DNA of 64,000 nt, taken from the NCBI GenBank assembly GCA_050084985.1, contig JBITNC010000001.1, positions 178,684,001 to 178,748,000 on the forward strand, written 5' to 3'. This document shows, in pieces, positions 48,560 through 59,379 of this stretch (position 1 is the first letter of the stretch; the number at the start of each line of letters is the position of its first letter). Made by a program: the position numbers and the translations under genes. Source of the stretch: Nageia nagi (taxonomy: Eukaryota > Pinophyta). The notes under the pieces are model-generated. The model made no database searches and had not been told where the DNA came from. It worked only from the letters and a program-made list of their open reading frames with translations.

Positions 48560-49652
48560 ATTTGCTCATCCATTGATATAGTATTCACTACTTGATCTTG
48601 ATCTGAAGCATTCTTTTTTATTTAATACTTTGTTTGAGCAATAAGATCTAAGATATCTGCACCTTGAGAGTATTACAAATATTTGTAGAGCATCCCTTTC
48701 TTTGATGATAGATACAATAAGCATCTGAATTACCCATGGATACAATGTCATCCTCTATTTCTCTTTCCAATAATTTTAATAATTACTTTTTACCCAGATC
48801 TTGCAAAAGAAGCCTTTGCTGAATAGGAAAGGTAAATGTATGATTCCTTATTATAGCAAATCTAGTGAGAGAATGTTTTTCAACCATATTTACAATCCTT
48901 TCCTCTTTTTTCATATATGATTTTCTATTATCTTTATTGTATATGGTATTTGAATACTTGACTGAACCAAGCTCAATCAAGATTTTTTCTTTTGCCAAAA
49001 CTCATTTAGTTATGTTTTCAAAATCCAACTTAGTATAATCAAGAGCATGTTTTTTAATAAGTGGAAGAATAGAATAAAATAATATACCATAATTTTTTTC
49101 ATTTAAATGATTACGAATGGATTGCTATACCTTTTTGAATCTTGGAATATACTTCTCTAGGGTTTTGTTACTTCTTTGGTGTAAGATACATAATTTTGTA
49201 ATTGTACTATGTTTTTTGATATTATACTTGTATTGATTCATAAATACCTTTACCCATAATAGGAATGAGTCTATAGATCTCTTAGGTAAATTATAGAACC
49301 ATTGACTAGCATCACCTTTCAAAATCCTTTAGAATAACTTTGTTATTATTTTTTCTCATATTCTAATTTAAATAAGAACTCCTTTTGAAAGCTAATAAGA
49401 TATTATTTCAGGTTTTATTCACCACTAAACATCTCAAAATTTAGGATCTTAAGGTCAAGTGGTAGGAAATAATTGCAGATATTTATCGACAAGTGTGTGG
49501 TGAAGACACCATCATAGTATTCATTCTTGCTCTGAGATCTTTTATCATTCTCAAGATTTGGAATTCTTGTTGCTAGGGAAGCCTCATAAACTAATTGAGT
49601 ATTACTAGTAGATTCTTATGGTTGGGGAGAAAATTGAGCCATGATCTGGCTA
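48560..49652 (-). pseudogene. LTR-B gag remnant
   Basis: Pieces 49322-49125 (KGDASQWFYNLPKRSIDSF, LHQRSNKTLEKYIPRFKKV) and 48998-48783 (NRKSYMKKEERIVNMVEKH) match the gag of LTR-A block for block. Near 48640-48720 a CIYHQRKGCSTNICNTLK-like stretch is the Cys/His motif. The N-terminal end is next to LTR-C. No protease block is seen between this and the RT, unlike LTR-A. Confidence 0.82.
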
Positions 49653-49657
49653 AATTA

Positions 49658-50047
49658 TGTTAGGATCCCATATCCTAACATTTACTTAGACTATAGTAGT
49701 TAATTAATTATAATATCAACTTATATTAAATGTAAGGTGGATCAACATATTTGTAAGGTGAATCACCATTTTGTATTGAAACACAGATTAAGGTTAGGGT
49801 GGGTGGACTATAAATATGTGTGAGAATAAAATAGTTATCATCTTGAAAAATATATTATTTGAGTTATAAAGAGGTAACCCCCTCAAAGTAGCTCATAATT
49901 CATTTTGGTTATTTAGTAAAGTGATAATGTAACTATCTTGTTCTATTTAGATTCATATTGCATGTGTTGTGAGATTAGGTTACATTTAGTTCATATTTCA
50001 CTATTATTTGGGTTGAATCCCATTTAGGAACTTCCAAGTTCCTAACA
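49658..50047 (+). repeat. LTR-C 5' LTR
   Basis: It carries TATAAATA at 49809-49816, a plausible promoter TATA box. It has the same length as the 3' LTR and no large indels. Confidence 0.93.
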
Positions 50048-50049
50048 TA

Positions 50050-50061
50050 TGATATCAAAGC
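50050..50061 (+). promoter_or_regulatory. LTR-C primer-binding site
   Basis: TGATATCAAAGC lies 2 bp after the LTR and matches TGGTATCAGAGC (initiator methionine tRNA) with two G-to-A changes. Confidence 0.88.
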
Positions 50062-50641
50062 TTTAATTTTGGCACCTATGGGTAGATTAAGGATCAAGAT
50101 TTTATGTATCTAATTGAAATCCTACCAAAATATTTCCATAAAATCAAGGTCACATCAAGTTGAAAACCTAGATTTTGCCTATTTTATGGTTGAAACTTTT
50201 CCAAAAATTTCAAAATTTTGGCCAAATTTTTTCCACCATAGTTTGTGACCATCGTTCATACCATGTCATTCCTATATTGTACCCTTCTACCCATCCATCT
50301 CTTCACTATGTATCAACCTTCATACTGCAACTTATTGCCATTTTTGAAACAACCATTTTCCTTCATGAAGCCTATTTTTTCTTACCATAAATAAAAAACC
50401 TTTAAATCAGGTAAAAATTTTGGAGGCCATTATCTTTCAAACCATGAGGAATTAGGTCATTCTGACAAAGTCATTTTGTTACTTATGGTAATGATTTTTT
50501 AGAAAAAAAAAGTATAAATTTTTGAAAATCATCATTTTGGGACCTATCCCATTTTGATTATTTTTTTATGCTGATCATTTTGCTATATATCACCCATACA
50601 CTTTTTGAGTTTCGAAAAATAGTAGTTCCTAAAATAGTAAG

Positions 50642-51640
50642 ATGGTTGACGATCAAAGATGCTTGAATATGGAGAAATTATCATAGCGAATAGGCTACAT
50701 GGTGGACCTGCTAGGTGATGTTCACCTCCCCACTACTCTTGATGAACTCAAAAAGTCAATAGAAGTGATAACTTCCACTTATGGTACTATGTATCTAAAG
50801 ATTCGACTCATTTAGAAAGCAACAATTAATAACACATCATCGGTTGTAAGTGGATCAAGTCAATCTCAACCATATATTGGGTAAGGCTTCAATAACTCTT
50901 AAGGACTGCAATAAGCATTTATTCTTATATGTATGACTAAATGAGTTTTTCTTAGATTTGATGATGATGATCCCACTAGTTGGTTGTATCAAGAAAAGCA
51001 ATATTTCTCCTTAAATCAAATACTTAACACTTAAAAGGTCAATCTCATCTCCTTTTATCTAGAGTGCAAAGACATCTAATGGTACCAGTGGTTTGAAAAG
51101 ATAAATGGCACCCCATCCTGGGAGGATTTCACCTATAACCTCCTTATCATATTTGGTCCTAGTGATTTTGAAGATTTCACTTATGCACTCACTAAATTGC
51201 ACCAAATGACTACAATGAGATAAAACCAAATTAAATTTAAAAAGCTTGCTAATCATACTAAAGGATTAGATGAGTGTTTCTTTCATAGTTGTTTCATTAG
51301 CAGGATAAATGAAGAAATTCAAGTGGAAGTTAAAATATTCAATCCCAACAACATGAGAATAATATTAGAGGGCTTCTTTTGTAGTTGTTTCATTAGTGGG
51401 CTTGCCAAATTAGCAAAGGATAAGTTCAGTGCATAACACAAACACAACAAGCAACCTGCTTGGAAATCACAAACTTCTCAAGGTGATCACAAGTAACTAC
51501 ACTTCCTACTGGTTAAGAGATTGAATCCTATCAAGATGGAGGAGTGTAAGAAAAAATAGCTTTGTTATAATTATGATGAAAAATTTACACTAAGCCATTT
51601 TTGTGCCACTCAAAAATTATATATCTTGGATGCAGATGCC
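50642..51640 (+). pseudogene. LTR-C gag remnant
   Basis: The probable start is the ATG at 50642. Blocks DDDDPTSWLYQEKQYFSL (50950-51010), WEDFTYNLLIIFGPSDFEDF (51115-51180) and LTKLHQMTTMR are typical of chromovirus gag (the FGP/FED and L-KL-Q segments). A decayed zinc knuckle reads LCYNYDEKFTLSHFC near 51560-51605, with the second Cys lost. Many stops interrupt the frame. An internal repeat of SCFIS near 51285 and 51385 is visible. Confidence 0.82.
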
Positions 51641-51779
51641 CCTATGGAACCATCAAAAGATGCCTTTGAGGATATCATGGTAGATATCAAAGAAGAATAA
51701 GACCACCCTGCTAAAGTTATTTGTGAAATTTCTTGCAATGCCCTTTATGGGTTTACATCTCCAAAGACCATGAAATTTT

Positions 51780-52330
51780 AGGTATATTTTAAGAAAACTA
51801 TTGATAATATTGCTTAAGTCAAGAAGCACTCATAATTTTATGGATCCTAATGTATCCAAAAAGACCCAATCTTATATCTATCCACATAATAAGTTTGAGG
51901 TGATAATCGAGAATTGAGGAAAAATTTCTTGCAAAGGATGGTATTACAACATCAAGCTCAATATAGGTGACTATAAGATGCAAAGTGACATGTATGTTCT
52001 ACCATTAAGCGATTGTGATATGGTCCTTAGTATACAATGGTTGAGGATATTAGGCCCTATTCTCTAGGATTTTCATGAGCTGTGTATACAATTCAAAGTT
52101 AAGAAGTACAAATATACTCTCAAAGGAATTAAGGAATGGCAATAGCAAATTATTAGTTCTTATCACATGGAGAAACTATTGAAGGAAGGAGGTAAAGGAG
52201 TGGTGGGACAACTATTCTCTATTTAGCTAGCCTTGTAAGAATTACCATAAGTATAGGGACTACAATAGGTACTTTCCCATCATACTAGTGCCTTTGAGGA
52301 ACTCTATGGGTTGCCACCCCATCACCCTCA
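51780..52330 (+). pseudogene. LTR-C aspartic protease and linker remnant
   Basis: SRSTHNFMDPNVSKK near 51820-51860 corresponds to the D-SGSTHNF active-site block with Asp-Ser-Gly damaged. YVLPLSDCDMVLSIQWL near 51990-52035 is the end of the retropepsin fold. A linker with MEKLLKEGGKGVVGQLFSI (52170-52225) also occurs in LTR-D near 63760-63810. Confidence 0.82.
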
Positions 52331-52349
52331 TGACATGTAATTTAATTAA

Positions 52350-53600
52350 TTCCTATGAGTCAACCACCTAACATTTGGCCTTACCACTACCCCTATGTAC
52401 ATAAGGATGAAATAGAAAAGCTTGTTGAAGGCATGTTAGAATTAGGCATCATATGCCCAAGTGTGAGTTCTTACTCTTGTTTAGTTATTTTGGTTCACAA
52501 AAAATATGGTTCATGTTCAATGTACATTAACTTTCAAGCTCTAAACAAAATCATCATTAAGGATAAGTTTCCCATTCCTATTATTGATGAATTGTTAGAT
52601 GAACTCCATGGTGCCAAATATTTTTCCAAATTAGATCTTTGATCCAGGTACCATCAAATCTAGCTTTGTGAATAAGACATCCCCAAAACTTCTTTTTGCA
52701 TGCATGAAAGTAATTGTGAGTTTCTAGTAATGTCATTTAGCCTTACTAATTCTCCTTCCACCTTTTAGAGTTTGATGAACTAGGTATTCCACCCTTATCT
52801 TCAAAAATTTATTGTAGATATTTTGATCTACAAAAAAACTTGGGAAAATCACTTATCCTAGTTAGATCAAACATTGCAACTCCTCCAAGAGAACCAGTTG
52901 TATACCAAGCCTTTAAAATGTTCCTTTGGTCACTAAGAGATCGAGTACCTAAGACACATTATTTCATAAGAAGGTGTCAAGGTGGAACCACTAAAGATTG
53001 AGAATATGCAAACTTGGCCTCTTCCTAAATCCTTCAAACATTTACTTGGCTTCCTTAGATTGATAGGGTACTACCATAAGTTTGTAAAAGATTATGAAAA
53101 GATTGTAGCCACAGTCGTATCTTTGCTTAAGAAGAATACCTTTAATTGGTTAGCAACTGAAGAAGAATCCTTTCATCAACTAAATGATTCCATGTGCTAT
53201 ACTCCAATATTTTCCATGCTAGATTTCTTCAAGGCATTCTTCATTCATAGTGATGCCTCTAGGGTTAGAATTAGAGCTATGTTGATGCAAGAAGGGTGAC
53301 CCTTAGCTTTTACAAGTAAGGTCCTCTCAGGTAGAAATTTGTTTAAATCCACCTATGAAAAAGAAATGATTACAATCATTCATATAATTCAACATTGGAT
53401 ACCCTACCTCATTAGCCATCATTTTATCATCAAAATAGATCACCATAGTTTGAAATACTTCCTAGAATAATGCATCTCTACATCAGAATAGCAAAAGTGG
53501 ATTCCTAAACTCAAGGTATGACTATGAGATTGTGTATACAAAGGGTAGTGAGAATGTAGTTACTAATGCTCTTTCTCAAAAATTTGAGGATCCCATGGAA
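52350..53600 (+). pseudogene. LTR-C reverse transcriptase and RNase H remnant
   Basis: The RT blocks are SQPPNIWPYHYPYVHKDEIE (52355), [33 protein letters not shown] and IVDILIYKKTWENHL near 52815-52850, where one of the two catalytic Asp is missing. Then come FLRLIGYYHKFVKDYEKIV (53050) and HSDASRVRIRAML (53250), the start of RNase H, with FKSTYEKEMI and HHSLKYFLE. The frame is shared from 52355 to 53299 with stops only, mostly at Gln or Trp positions. Confidence 0.9.
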
Positions 53601-53719
53601 CTTCAAACCCTTTCATCTCCAGTTATTTAATGGATTGACCAAGTTAAATAAGAATGGTTTTGAGATAGCTTTACCCACTCAATGATTCAATAGCTACAGA
53701 TTGATCCAACAAGAAAAAC

Positions 53720-55030
53720 CCCTTTTTCCTAGCATGAGGGAATTCTACGATTCAAAGATTGTATTGCATTTCTTGCAAACTTTTCATATCACAAGCTGAT
53801 ACTTCAAGGGTTGCATGTTGCACCAATAGATGACCATTTTGGATTTTTGAACACCTACCAATGAGTGCTTCACTCATTTTATTATTCGGGTATGAAATAG
53901 GACATCAAGAAGTTGGTATCCAAATACAATGTTTATCTATGATAGAAAGGTGAGACAATGGGAACCCCAAGATTACTTTAGCCTCTAACCATACCAAAGT
54001 GAACCTAGATAGATATTTCAATGGATTTTATTAAAGACCTCCCAAAATGATATGTAAAAGTTGTTATCATAGTAATATTGGATCTACTTTCCATATATGT
54101 GCACTTCTACCCATAGGCACATCCATACAAGGTTTTCAAAGTTGTACAACTCTTTCTTGATAATATTTTCAAACTCAATGGTATGCCATCTACCATTGTT
54201 AGTGATCGTGATCTAACATTCACCAATAAATTCTAGTAAGAATTTTTTGAACTCCTAGATAGATTGTCAGATAGAGATTGTTAATAAATGCTTGAAAATA
54301 TATATCCATTATTTTGCTTCAACCCAACCAGTCCATTGGGTGAAATGGCTTCCTGTATTACAATGGTGGTATAATACTTTGTATCATACTTACATAAGGA
54401 TGACCCCCTATGAAGCCCTTTATGGCCAACCCTTGCCCATAGTCATCTCTTATATTCTAGATAGCACCAATGTCTAACTAGTATACACCACCTTAACCAA
54501 TAGAGGAGATATAATTCAGATCCTTTAGGAAAAGATTTAAGTGGCTCAACATTGGATGAAACAATAAGCTAAATAATAATAGGTTGAAAGTTAGTTCTAG
54601 GAAGGAGACATGGTTTTCTTACAACCCAACCATATCAAAAAACATCTCTCAAATTAAAAAAGTCCTCACAAATTGGCTCCATTATTTTATGGGCCTTATA
54701 AAATACTCTAACATATTGGTATTGCAACATACAAGTTGGAACCCCTAGCATCATCCAAGATCCATCCTATTTTTCATGTCTCCTACATTAAGCAAGTCCT
54801 AAGTTCTCAGGCTATAGTTTAGACTAAACTATCTAAATTCATTTAGGAGGGGTTCATCATGATTAAACTTGAGGTTTTTCTAGATCGACGCACATGCCAA
54901 CTTCACAACCACACTATTACTAAAGTTCTTATCCAATGGCATAGATTAACTCCTGAGGATGCAACTTGGGAACACTCCATTAGCTTTAGAAGTAATTTTT
55001 TAATTTTCAATTTTGGGGAAAAAACTCTCT
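53720..55030 (+). pseudogene. LTR-C integrase and chromodomain remnant
   Basis: Stop-ridden integrase core blocks run from about 53980. Near 54292-54477 HWVKWLPVLQWWYNT and MTPYEALYGQP are the conserved end of the Ty3/gypsy core. Near 54860-54985 VFLDRRTCQLHNHTITKV, LIQWHRLTPEDATWEHS is a chromodomain, the module thought to guide such elements to silent chromatin. The reading frame ends just before the polypurine tract. Confidence 0.88.
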
Positions 55031-55046
55031 TTTAAGAGGGATGGCA
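55031..55046 (+). promoter_or_regulatory. LTR-C polypurine tract
   Basis: TTTAAGAGGGATGGCA precedes the TG of the 3' LTR. LTR-D has the homologous CAAGAGGGGTGGCA. Confidence 0.85.
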
Positions 55047-55436
55047 TGTTAGGATCCCATAAACTAACATTTACTTAGACTATAGTAATTAATTAATTAG
55101 AATATCAGCTTATATTAAATGTAAGGTGGATTGATATATTTGTAAGGCATATCACCATTTTGTATTGAACAACCGATTAGGGTTAGGGTAGGCAGACTAT
55201 AAATATGTGTGGGAATAGAATAGTTATCATCTTGGAAAATATATTATTTGAGTTGTAAGGAGGTAGCCCCCTCAAATTGGTCCACAATTCATTTTGGTTA
55301 TTCAATAAAGTGATTATATTACTATCTTGTTCTATTCAAATTTGTATTGCATAAGTTGTGAGATTGGGTTACATTCAGTTCATTTTTCATTGTTATTTGT
55401 CTTGAATCCTGTTTAGGAACTTGCAAGTTCCTAACA
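55047..55436 (+). repeat. LTR-C 3' LTR
   Basis: It is the partner of 49658-50047, with TATAAATA at 55198-55205. It ends TTCCTAACA directly before the AATTA duplication. Most differences between the two LTRs are transitions. Confidence 0.93.
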
Positions 55437-55441
55437 AATTA

Positions 55442-55618
55442 TGTCATTTGTTAAATAAGTTATTGGAACTATTATTGAATATTTTCTATCATTTTGTACA
55501 ACATCAATGGCTTATAAATAGGTAAAGCATGACTTTGGTGCATTTGGATTTGTTATAAAAATATGCAAGATCTCATCCAGGAGGGAAAAGATCATTAAGA
55601 TAGTGGGTTCACCAAAAA
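55442..55618 (-). promoter_or_regulatory. LTR-B leader with primer-binding site
   Basis: Read on the minus strand the 5' LTR is followed by TTTTTGGTGAACCCAC (55618-55603), the tRNA primer site shared with LTR-A. The remaining leader runs to the LTR-C insertion and lacks coding motifs. Confidence 0.65.
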
Positions 55619-56230
55619 TGTAGATATAAAATAATGCGCAATGCAATAAACACAACATTTTTTCTCTACAAATCAAAAAATGAAGTATACAACTAAAATA
55701 TACCAATTATAGTCATAATAAATATGTACCTTCATCAGATATGAAGAAATGAACCATAAGTAATCCATTCATGCAATCACCATTCCTATGGACATGAAAA
55801 TAATGATGTTGATGTATTAGCATTCACATGCCACAATCGATATTAAATAATCAAAATCATACTTGGAGATTAAAATGTTAGAAATATGATGAAGGGTAAA
55901 TAATAGATCCATAGATAGGTGGTATTACAAAATATCATTGTTGTTTGGATATATGATATGCATGTATTATCCTATCCAGTTGATGATGATTCTTTGCCTT
56001 TGATATTCTTTTATAACAACATATGGATCTTCCCTTTGCCTTGGTATCATCACATATTACATAGTTTATTATGCATGTATAGACATTTGACACTAATTGC
56101 ATTGTTTACTCATCCTTTTACATTGATTACCTTGCCTTGGATGTATTTCAATCCCTTTTTACATTAAATATCTCTTAATGCTATAAAATAAATTACTTAA
56201 TAAATAAGAATCCATTTTTAGGTGTCTACA
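55619..56230 (-). repeat. LTR-B 5' LTR
   Basis: It starts (minus strand) TGTAGACACCTAAAAATGG and ends ATATCTACA. It aligns with 19943-20551 and with the partial copy at 1-538. CTAAC follows at 56231-56235, identical to the left flank. Confidence 0.9.
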
Positions 56231-56239
56231 CTAACTATA

Positions 56240-56800
56240 TCCTCATTTCTTCCATCCATAAAGTTGAATAAAAGAGATAAGTATACAGAAGATCTTTTTT
56301 TTTAGCATGATATTGTAAAACTAGAGTTGAAAATATTATTTATCCAAATGGATAGTTGTATCATAGCCCTTATACAATCTATTTTAAGAAGTTGTGATCA
56401 GGTTAAAAGTACAACCTATGAAAAGAACACCAAAATATGTGTATGAAATGATTATCGTAATACACTCAAAGTATCAATTTGACATTAAATCCTGACTAGT
56501 GTATGAACCAATAGAGTAATATCATTTGCAAATAGAAATTTGATGATAATGTAATCATGTAATAAATAATCCACATTAAGGCCTAGAGTATTTTTTATCA
56601 ATTCCTCAAGTTCATCAATAAAGAGCCCAAATAAGGTAAGTGAGAGGGAGAGCAACCTTATTTAATACCAATAGTGCTATGGATATTACCTGATAGGTGA
56701 GAGATAATTCTAACTTGACTAGTTACCTATTGATAGAAATTCATGAAAAGGGATATGATCACTTTAAATATCCCTAGATGAAACTAGATATAACTCTAGC
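56240..56800 (-). pseudogene. LINE-type reverse transcriptase fragment
   Basis: On the minus strand, blocks of a non-LTR RT occur in order. ISHLSGNIHSTIGIK-GC (56700-56650) is followed by LTLFGLFIDELEELI (56640-56595), matching the QGCPLSP-LF-IDEL block. Then FANDITLLVH (56530-56500) corresponds to the YADD-I box, with the first Asp changed to Asn. Frame changes separate the pieces. Neither end of the LINE was found. The LTR-B target site lies just downstream of this fragment. Confidence 0.7.
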
Positions 56801-59370
56801 AAAAACATTGAAATTATGAAATATTTAACTCTTACTTTACATAAATTTCCAAATCTTAGTGCATTTTAAGAAATTAATATGAAGTATCTCTATCCTATAG
56901 TTTTAACATATAAATTAAGATCGAATGGTACCTATATTTAAATAGGACCATATATTATAAGACCTAAATAGGATACAAGTCATACTGAAGTTATTATTCA
57001 TTATGATAATTGAGTTAACTTTATTAGCATGTTGTATTAACAAGCATATCAAATACAATTTAGACCTTTTATATTATTAATCGGTAATATTACTTAAAAG
57101 AATAAAATGTTTCCAAAATCATCAATAAAGAGAGGCTTAAAGTTCAAATCCACAAAAAGAACATGGTTAAATAAAAGACTCATTAAAGAGATACAAAACC
57201 TTTCATTAGAAAATGTTTAACAATGATAAATCAATTCTGGACTTTGTATAAAACAATACTCCAAAACTATTTTTCATAAATAAGAGATATTCCTATATAT
57301 AGTTTATTATAAATACTAAGGATGCATGATAAGGTACTCATTTATTAGATGTTATCTCTTCATTTGATTACGCAAGTTACATGTAATGATCTTATTATAA
57401 TTTATTAAATAAAAAATATGATCAAACATGGAATAATATTATCAAATACAACATTTTTTTATAAAAATATAACATATTTTATGTGTTTAAACTATTTTGA
57501 TTACTTCTTATTAAAATGAAAAGTAGAATACATGTTATTTATCAAGTAGTGTGCTTGACATGCATTATTCCTTGTAAATCACTACAAAAATAAGTAATAA
57601 TAAGATGCATCTATAAATGCCATTTAGTTGTTGTAGATAGTTGATTCCAAGATTTTGAGAGCTTTCATATTGATTTGATGTAAACCTGTTAAGTAAAACA
57701 ATCACATTTTATTAGAAAAAATGCAAGCTTTCATTCCACTCTTATCCATTAAAAGAAAAAACTATTGTCAATAACATGTATTGTATGATACTTTAAGATG
57801 TTTGTTTTTTAATCTTTGAAAAAAGAAACAATTTATACATTGCACTTCAAATTTTGTACTTGTAAATTGGTGCTTATGTATTAAAATTAATTAAAGTATG
57901 GATAAATATTATTATGATGATCAAATGTATTCATTACATTTAAACCAAACTTAAATTGGAAAGATGATTTAGTTTTATAATTAAACATTATAAGTAATTG
58001 AGAAATAAGAATTAATTTTTTAAGTATATTTTATTATTAATTGTAAACATAGTATTTATATTAAATTCCCACTTTGAATAGTTTTCTCAACATAAATATA
58101 ATATTCAACAATCATGATTAGAAAAACTAAATTAAATTGGCAAATTCAAATTCACATGATGTTGATTAAATTTATTAAAATGGATGATATAGTAAGAAAC
58201 AACACAAACACTACATAGGATTACTATACGTGTGATCTCAATATTTAATAGTTCACATTAACTTACCTATAGAATAAGGGGTAGAAAATGTAGAGGATCA
58301 TTATTATAGATACTAATGTTTGACATTTAAAAAAAAAAAACTTCAAAACAATGAATAAAAGTTTAAATGATGGATATGATTAGCCATGTTCTTATCATAA
58401 TTTTTATTCTCATACCCTTTATTCTTGATTTGATGTAATTATTTTAACATATTTCCCTCAAGTATCTTTATAAAATGATTATGTTATGAATTAATGTAGT
58501 TATGTTCTTAAGTAATGATTTTGATTAGATGAACTGAATAGTGGGGCACGTGTATCCAAGGTGAATTTTAAGTCTTGCAGTATAGAATCACTTTAGGTGT
58601 CAGGTGGTAGACTTAAATATTTTTTGGTGATCTTATATTGGAACTTTTACATATCATTAGTTGATTGTCATCTTTTGGTTGGTATTAACTAAATAAATAA
58701 AATGTAATTAGTTATCATTTTTTTATCATGTAAAATAACACCATGACATTAATCAAGATGATGCAATAATATCATGGCATTAATCAATATGATGTAATAA
58801 TAAAATATCAAGATGATAGTCCTAAGTTTATATTTTGAATGCTTTATGTAGAGATTATGAATGAATTTATTTATCATATGATATAAGTTTGGTTAAATTT
58901 AGCAAGTAATAGATTTATCATGGGGGCTATGTCACTGAACATCTTTATTTTATTGAGGAGGGTACTTAAGATTTTGATAAAATAATCAAATAAAATCTTG
59001 ATTATTAGCACTAGCCAACTTTGCTCACATGCCAAAAGGTGGTCATCATAGTTTTGGGGGGGCTCAAGCATGTTTATTAGTGAAAAATGGGATTGTCTAG
59101 TTTTTTAATTTTTTCTAAAGGACATGTGGAGCCTTAAGGACTCATATGCCCAGTGAAAGCAACTTTTAAAGTGTTTGGAGGACTGGTCACTCTTCCCTAG
59201 AATACCTTTGCATGCAGAAGTGGATAGAAATGTATTTTTAACCCATAAGTGAGCAAATCCAATGTCTATTGTAGAGTCGAATGAAAAACTAAGGTTTTGG
59301 CTGACAAAACCATAAGAGGTGATCTAGTTAGAATGGATCCAGATTCACCAAAGGAAACTATGAGAAATTC
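56801..59370. other. AT-rich unassigned sequence
   Basis: I recognise no gene here. The stretch 57300-58300 is especially AT-rich. An A-run of 12 lies at 58329-58340 and could be a retrotransposon tail, but nothing upstream supports that. Small open frames such as 58874-59071 (minus) are not supported. From about 59080 the composition shifts toward purine-rich coding-like sequence. Confidence 0.4.
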
Positions 59371-59379
59371 AAAGATGTT

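Larger units (their letters stand above)
49658..55436 (+). mobile_element. LTR-C: chromodomain Ty3/gypsy element (Reina-like)
   Basis: LTRs of 390 bp each (49658-50047, 55047-55436) begin TGTTAGGATCCC and end TTCCTAACA. A perfect AATTA duplication flanks them (49653-49657, 55437-55441). A methionine-tRNA primer site, gag, protease, RT, RNase H, integrase and a terminal chromodomain follow in Ty3/gypsy order, then a polypurine tract. Size (5.8 kb) and short LTRs suit the Reina branch, though the lineage is inferred. By eye about 50 of 390 LTR positions differ, so the insertion is old. Confidence 0.93.
19943..56230 (-). mobile_element. LTR-B: Tat-like Ty3/gypsy element split by three nested insertions
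   Basis: Two LTRs of about 610 bp (19943-20551 and 55619-56230) in the same orientation bound the element, and CTAAC flanks both outer edges perfectly (19938-19942 and 56231-56235). Own sequence is about 7.2 kb. It lies at 19943-20576, 29406-30865, 45356-49657 and 55437-56230, separated by LTR-A, LTR-E (with LTR-F) and LTR-C. On the minus strand the order is 5' LTR, primer site, gag, RT-RNase H, archaeal-type RNase H, integrase, repeat-bearing 3' region, polypurine tract, 3' LTR. This is the order of plant Tat-lineage elements. Relative to LTR-A the protease and adjoining linker are missing. Confidence 0.9.

Noticed and set aside
58329-58340. A-run as the poly(A) tail of a retrotransposed gene or LINE
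   Set aside because: No coding remnant or target duplication could be seen on either side. Homopolymers are common in this window.
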